A stretch of 64,000 bases of DNA from DATLFA01 sp035525225 (GTDB lineage: Bacteria; Actinomycetota; Acidimicrobiia; Acidimicrobiales; WLNW01), in assembly GCA_035525225.1 (NCBI GenBank), contig DATLFA010000034.1:62001-126000 (forward strand), in the 5' to 3' direction. Numbering within the stretch: the stretch's first letter is position 1; each line of letters starts with the position of its first letter. The notes under the pieces are model-generated. The model ran no database searches. It was not told the DNA's origin and saw only the letters and a program-made list of their open reading frames with translations. The position numbers and the translations under genes were made by a program. Shown piece after piece: positions 60,465 through 64,000 of the stretch.

Positions 60465-61244
60465 ATGATCGAACTGCTCGCCCCACCTGAGCCCCGTGAC
60501 CTCTTGCGCGGTCGAGTTGCAGTCGTCACCGCTGCCGCCGGCACCGGCATCGGTTTCGCGACCGCCCGACGATTCGCACTCGAAGGTGCATCGGTGATGA
60601 TCAGCGATCGTCACGAGGGTCGACTCGCGGCTGCGCTCGACGCGTTGCGCGCGGAGGTCACGACACCTGTCGGGGCGATGCCCTGCGACGTGACCGATAG
60701 CGACCAGATCGAGCGGCTGTACGACACGACCGAAGCCCAATTCGGTCCCATCGATCTCGCGTTCAACAACGCCGGCCTTGGCGGCCGTTCGGCGTTGGTG
60801 GACATGACCGACGATGCGTGGACGCGGGTACTCGACGTCACGCTCTACTCGGCCTTTCGCTGTACGCGGTCGTTGTTGCGCCGGATGATCCCGCTGCGCA
60901 GAGGCACCATCATCAACATCGCGTCGGTCACCGCGTGGCGCGCCGAAGCCGAGCAATGTCACTACGGCGCGGCCAAGGCCGCCGTAGCCGCGCTCACGCG
61001 CTGCGCCGCCATGGAGGCTGCGCCCTTCGGCATCCGTATCAACGCGGTAGCGCCCACGATCACCACCCACGAGAACCTCGCCCGCGCCATCGGTGGCGAC
61101 TTGGTGCAGTGGTGGGGAGACCAGCAGGCGCAAGGTCGGGTGGCCGAAACCTCCGAGATCGCCGCGGTCGTGGCGTGGCTCGCCAGTGACTACGCCTCGT
61201 ATCTCACCGGCGAGGTCGTGTCCGTCTCCCCCCAACGCCCCTAA
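60465..61244 (+). CDS. ipdF: IpdF-like SDR (steroid C/D-ring degradation type)
   Basis: A 259-residue SDR with the unusual cofactor motif TAAAGTGIG. It also has the segments LLRGRVAVVTAAAG, NNAGLGG, MTDDAWTRVLDVTL and SYLTGEVVSVS, and the catalytic YGAAK. These match my memory of actinobacterial IpdF, the reductase acting on a hydroxylated indane-carboxyl-CoA intermediate of cholesterol C/D-ring breakdown. The name is by resemblance only; other kstR2-regulon genes (ipdAB, ipdC, echA20) are not in the window. The ATG at 60465 is preferred. An inverted repeat follows the stop. Confidence 0.75.
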   Translation: MIELLAPPEPRDLLRGRVAVVTAAAGTGIGFATARRFALEGASVMISDRHEGRLAAALDALRAEVTTPVGAMPCDVTDSDQIERLYDTTEAQFGPIDLAFNNAGLGGRSALVDMTDDAWTRVLDVTLYSAFRCTRSLLRRMIPLRRGTIINIASVTAWRAEAEQCHYGAAKAAVAALTRCAAMEAAPFGIRINAVAPTITTHENLARAIGGDLVQWWGDQQAQGRVAETSEIAAVVAWLASDYASYLTGEVVSVSPQRP

Positions 61245-61250
61245 CCCCCC

Positions 61251-61299
61251 GTTCTGGCAGCACAACGTCGAAGTGTGTCCGACGTTGTGCTGCGAGAAC
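61251..61299. repeat. Dispersed inverted repeat, copy 4
   Basis: Arms 61251-61270 and 61280-61299 are 20 bases long with one mismatch and enclose a 9-base loop. The outer GTTCT...AGAAC and inner CAGCACAACGTCG match the other copies. It fills the gap between the converging IpdF-like and serine hydrolase genes, as copy 2 does between its neighbours, so it may terminate both. Confidence 0.8.
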
Positions 61300-61313
61300 G
61301 GAGGGAAAAGGGT

Positions 61314-62471
61314 TCAGAGAGAGGCGAAGGCGACGTGGACGATCGAGATGCTGCGGGTGTCGGGTGGGTTGTCCGGTGACGCGACCTGCATGCGGTTCAT
61401 CACGTACGCGACCGAGACCTGGGCCTCGGGGTCGCACATCGCGACGGACCCGCCATGGCCGGTGTGTCCGAAGGCGCGTGGATTGGGCCCGTACACCAGG
61501 CCCATCAAGTTGGGCATGAACCCGAGATTCCATCGGAATGCGATGCCGCCCATCGCATGGCCGATGAACAAGTCGATGCCTTCGGGCTGCGGCTCGCGCA
61601 TGCGCTCGATCGCGTCAGGACTCACGACGCGCACGCCGTCGTAGCGCCCGCCGCATGCCAGCGCTCCGTAGACGCGGGCAAGACCCCGCGCCGTGCCGTG
61701 GCCGTTGGCGGCGGGGATCTCCGCGCTGCGCCATTGCACGGAGTTGACGACGTCGTCGGTGATCGGCGGATTGTGCATCCCCTGCACCGACGGATGCGCC
61801 CCGGCGGGGATGCCCGGCCGGGCGCCGCCTGGCGGGACGATCAAATCGGCGATGCGAACTTGGTCCGAGGCGGGCACGCCGATGAAGAAGTCGGCGCCCA
61901 GTGGCTCGGCGATTTCCTCTCGGAAGAACGTGCCCACCGATCGCCCGGTGATCCGCCGGATCACTTCACCGACGAGGAAGCCGAAGGTGAGTGAGTGGTA
62001 GCCCGACTCGGTGCCCGGCTCCCACCATGGCTCGCTGCGCGCCAGCGCATCACACATGCGATCCCAATCGAACAGCGCGTCGATCGTCAGTGGCTCTCGT
62101 ATTGCGCTGAGCCCCGCCCGGTGACTGAGCAGCCACCGCACCGGGATCTGGTCCTTGCCTGCCTGCGCGAACTCGGGCCAATAGCGGCTGACCGGCGCAT
62201 CGACATCGAGCTCGCCCCGATCGATCAGTACATGCGCGCACAGCGCCGTCATGCCCTTGGTCGTCGAGAAGACGTTGACGATCGTGTCGCGCTGCCACGC
62301 GCCGCGGCGCGCACCCTCGACATCACCCGCCCACAGGTCGACCACCATCTCACCACGGTGCGTGACGGCCACCGCGGCACCGATGTCGCCGTTGTCGCTG
62401 AAGTTCTTGATGAATGCCACGCGCACGTTCTCGAAGCGGGGATCGCACGTGCCATCGACGTCGACGGTCAT
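61314..62471 (-). CDS. Serine hydrolase, beta-lactamase/EstB family
   Basis: A 385-residue penicillin-binding/beta-lactamase-fold hydrolase (PF00144). The catalytic Ser-x-x-Lys is STTK (within FSTTKGM), the Tyr motif is GYHSLTFG, and the third motif is GHTGHGG. Such cytoplasmic members, lacking a signal peptide as here, are usually esterases (EstB, LpqK-like or LipL-type) rather than antibiotic hydrolases. The ATG at 62471 has CGGAG upstream. It is divergent from the SMP-30 gene by 25 bases. Confidence 0.9.
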   Translation of the reverse strand: MTVDVDGTCDPRFENVRVAFIKNFSDNGDIGAAVAVTHRGEMVVDLWAGDVEGARRGAWQRDTIVNVFSTTKGMTALCAHVLIDRGELDVDAPVSRYWPEFAQAGKDQIPVRWLLSHRAGLSAIREPLTIDALFDWDRMCDALARSEPWWEPGTESGYHSLTFGFLVGEVIRRITGRSVGTFFREEIAEPLGADFFIGVPASDQVRIADLIVPPGGARPGIPAGAHPSVQGMHNPPITDDVVNSVQWRSAEIPAANGHGTARGLARVYGALACGGRYDGVRVVSPDAIERMREPQPEGIDLFIGHAMGGIAFRWNLGFMPNLMGLVYGPNPRAFGHTGHGGSVAMCDPEAQVSVAYVMNRMQVASPDNPPDTRSISIVHVAFASL

Positions 62472-62496
62472 CTCCGCACCGTATAGGTTTCGCGCC

Positions 62497-63357
62497 GTGC
62501 AGATCGAGACGCTGATAGACGGACTGGTGTTCCCCGAAGGGCCGCGTTGGCGCGACGGCACGCTGTGGTTCTCCGACATATGGGACGACCGTGTCGCCCG
62601 CGTGTCGACGGACGGCGAGTGCGTCACCGTCGCGCGGCTCGAACAACCGTCGGGTCTCGGCTGGCTCCCCGACGGGCGGCTGCTCGTGGTGGCGATGGCG
62701 GCGCGCAAGTTGATGCGGCTCGAGCCCAGCGGCGACCTCGCCGTGCACGCGGACCTCGCACCGTTCGCCGATTGGCCGTGTAACGACATGGTCGTCGCCG
62801 ACGATGGCACCGCCTACGTCGGTCACTTCGGCTGGGATCGCCAACACGGCACGACCGAACCGCGCGCGGCCAGCGTGTTGCGGGTGCAACCCGACGGCGT
62901 GGTCGATGTCGCGGCCGACGAGATGTTGTTCCCGAACGGCATGGCGATCACGGCGGACGGGTCGACGCTGATCGTGGCCGAGTCGTCGGGTTCGCGGGTC
63001 ACGGCGTTCGATCGTCGGGCCGACGGCTCGCTGAGCAACCGGCGTAGCTTCGCCGACTTGTCCACGCGCAAGGACCTCGGCGGGCACGAACCCGTGCGGC
63101 CCGATGGCATCTGTCTCGACGGCGACGGAGCGCTGTGGCTGCCCGATCCGGCGGGGCGGCGCGTGATGCGGGTGCTCGACGGGGGCACCGTCACCGAGAC
63201 CACCAACATTGCGGACGCGGCGCCGCTGGCCTGCGCGGTTGGCGGTCACGACGGCCGCACTCTGTTCGTCACGTTCGCGTCGATCTTCGAACAGAGCAAG
63301 GCGTTGTCGGCCCGCAGCGGACGTATCGGCACGGCGGTCCTTCCGCCGCTGAATTGA
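62497..63357 (+). CDS. SMP-30/gluconolactonase family protein
   Basis: A 286-residue six-bladed propeller lactonase (PF08450). The metal ligands are recognisable as the Glu in VFPEGPRW, the Asn in CNDMVV and the Asp in RPDGICLDGDG. It would hydrolyse a lactone in the cytoplasm. The start is a GTG preceded by TATAGGT, a -10-like box close enough for a leaderless message. It is followed nine bases later by an esterase gene, probably in the same operon. Confidence 0.9.
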   Translation: MQIETLIDGLVFPEGPRWRDGTLWFSDIWDDRVARVSTDGECVTVARLEQPSGLGWLPDGRLLVVAMAARKLMRLEPSGDLAVHADLAPFADWPCNDMVVADDGTAYVGHFGWDRQHGTTEPRAASVLRVQPDGVVDVAADEMLFPNGMAITADGSTLIVAESSGSRVTAFDRRADGSLSNRRSFADLSTRKDLGGHEPVRPDGICLDGDGALWLPDPAGRRVMRVLDGGTVTETTNIADAAPLACAVGGHDGRTLFVTFASIFEQSKALSARSGRIGTAVLPPLN

Positions 63358-63365
63358 GGAGAGCG

Positions 63366-64000
63366 ATGCCCATCGAACCTGCGGCCCGCGCGTTGATCGA
63401 GGCCATGGACGCCTGTTTTCCAAAGCTGCACGAGATGCCCTCGGGCACCGAGGCACGGCGGCGCATCGTCGAGGCGATGCACGACGTCGAGCCCGATCGT
63501 GAACCGGTGCACCATGTCGAAGACCGCAACATCGCCGTCGACGGCGGTGAGATCGCGGTGCGCATCTACCGCCCCAGCGACGAATCCGATCTGCCGGTCG
63601 TCGTCTTCTTCCACGGCGGCGGTTGGGTGCTGTGCGACCTCGAGTCGCACGACGCGATGGCGCGGCGCATGGCGAACACGAGCGGATGCATCGTCGTCGC
63701 CACCGACTACCGGCTCGCGCCCGAGCACCGGTATCCGACTGCCGCCGACGACTGCTATGCCGCGTTGCAATGGGCGCACGAGAATGCGACGACCTTCGGC
63801 GGAGATGCGACGCGCCTCGCCATCTTCGGCGACAGCGCCGGCGGCAACCTCGCCGCCGTCGTCGCGCAGATGGCCCGCGACAAGGGCACCCCGAATTTGC
63901 GATTGCAAGTACTGGCCTATCCGGTGATCGACGCACGATGCGACTCGACCTCCCACCGGACGATCGGGCGCGACTACATGTTGTGGACCGAGGAAGTGCA
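63366..64000 (+). CDS. Alpha/beta hydrolase (HSL family), cut by window end
   Basis: The first 211 or so residues of a hormone-sensitive-lipase-type esterase. It has the oxyanion motif HGGGW, TDYRLAPEHRYP and the nucleophile elbow GDSAGGN. The catalytic Asp and His would lie beyond the window. It is related to the esterase at 12099-13052. It follows the lactonase by eight bases, with GAGGAG overlapping the lactonase stop as its ribosome-binding site. Confidence 0.93.
   Translation, partial: MPIEPAARALIEAMDACFPKLHEMPSGTEARRRIVEAMHDVEPDREPVHHVEDRNIAVDGGEIAVRIYRPSDESDLPVVVFFHGGGWVLCDLESHDAMARRMANTSGCIVVATDYRLAPEHRYPTAADDCYAALQWAHENATTFGGDATRLAIFGDSAGGNLAAVVAQMARDKGTPNLRLQVLAYPVIDARCDSTSHRTIGRDYMLWTEEV

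Noticed and set aside
2422..61299. The dispersed inverted repeats read as CRISPR repeats
   Set aside because: Single copies thousands of bases apart, with no regular spacers and no cas genes.

Overview
The window reads as a catabolic region of a high-GC actinobacterium, perhaps an acidimicrobiium-like or other environmental member of Actinomycetota (inference). The grounds are high GC, frequent GTG starts, 4-base start/stop overlaps, and a gene set dominated by families enriched there: class III (CaiB/BaiF) CoA-transferases, metal-dependent amidohydrolases, cytochromes P450, SDR oxidoreductases, enoyl-CoA hydratases, flavin (LLM) oxidoreductases and an actinobacterial-type 180-kDa class NAD-glutamate dehydrogenase. 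No rRNA, tRNA, CRISPR array or phage genes were seen.

Layout. 1-4.5 kb: tail of a cyclase-family gene, then a leftward group of SDR, CoA-transferase, amidohydrolase and P450. 4.7-6.6 kb: a group II intron with its own reverse transcriptase/maturase, inserted just in front of an SDR-amidase pair. 8.8-20 kb: biotin synthase, CoA-transferases (one a tandem two-domain fusion), two LLM oxidoreductases, a TauD-like dioxygenase, an Ldh_2-type dehydrogenase and an amidohydrolase. 20.9-31.4 kb: a tightly overlapped rightward operon with both subunits of a biotin-dependent acyl-CoA carboxylase, AtuA and its C-terminal partner, enoyl-CoA hydratases, hydrolases and an amidohydrolase. It resembles branched or isoprenoid acyl-CoA breakdown of the Atu/Liu type.

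31.4-37.6 kb: a divergent promoter holding a 36-bp perfect palindrome, then a UGSC-family selenoprotein gene (33490-34035). It is read through an in-frame TGA and has a SECIS-like hairpin immediately behind it. The genes that follow are an overlapping partner of unknown function, a P450 and an amidohydrolase. 37.6-42.3 kb: the NAD-glutamate dehydrogenase. 42.3-49.6 kb: a second amidohydrolase-P450 pair paralogous to the first, an SDR with a degenerate active site, a CitE-like lyase, a second tandem CoA-transferase and a lone MerB-like protein. 49.7-64 kb: a Rieske oxygenase, a thiolase-like protein, SDRs (one very like IpdF of steroid C/D-ring degradation), a hydratase, CoA-transferase, amidohydrolase, serine hydrolase, SMP-30-type lactonase and a truncated esterase at the edge.

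Together the genes fit oxidation, CoA activation, beta-oxidation-like shortening and ring or amide opening of hydrophobic cyclic or branched compounds such as steroids or terpenoids. The exact substrates cannot be read from sequence. Four copies of a dispersed inverted repeat with a shared outer arm lie at gene 3' ends and may act as terminators.
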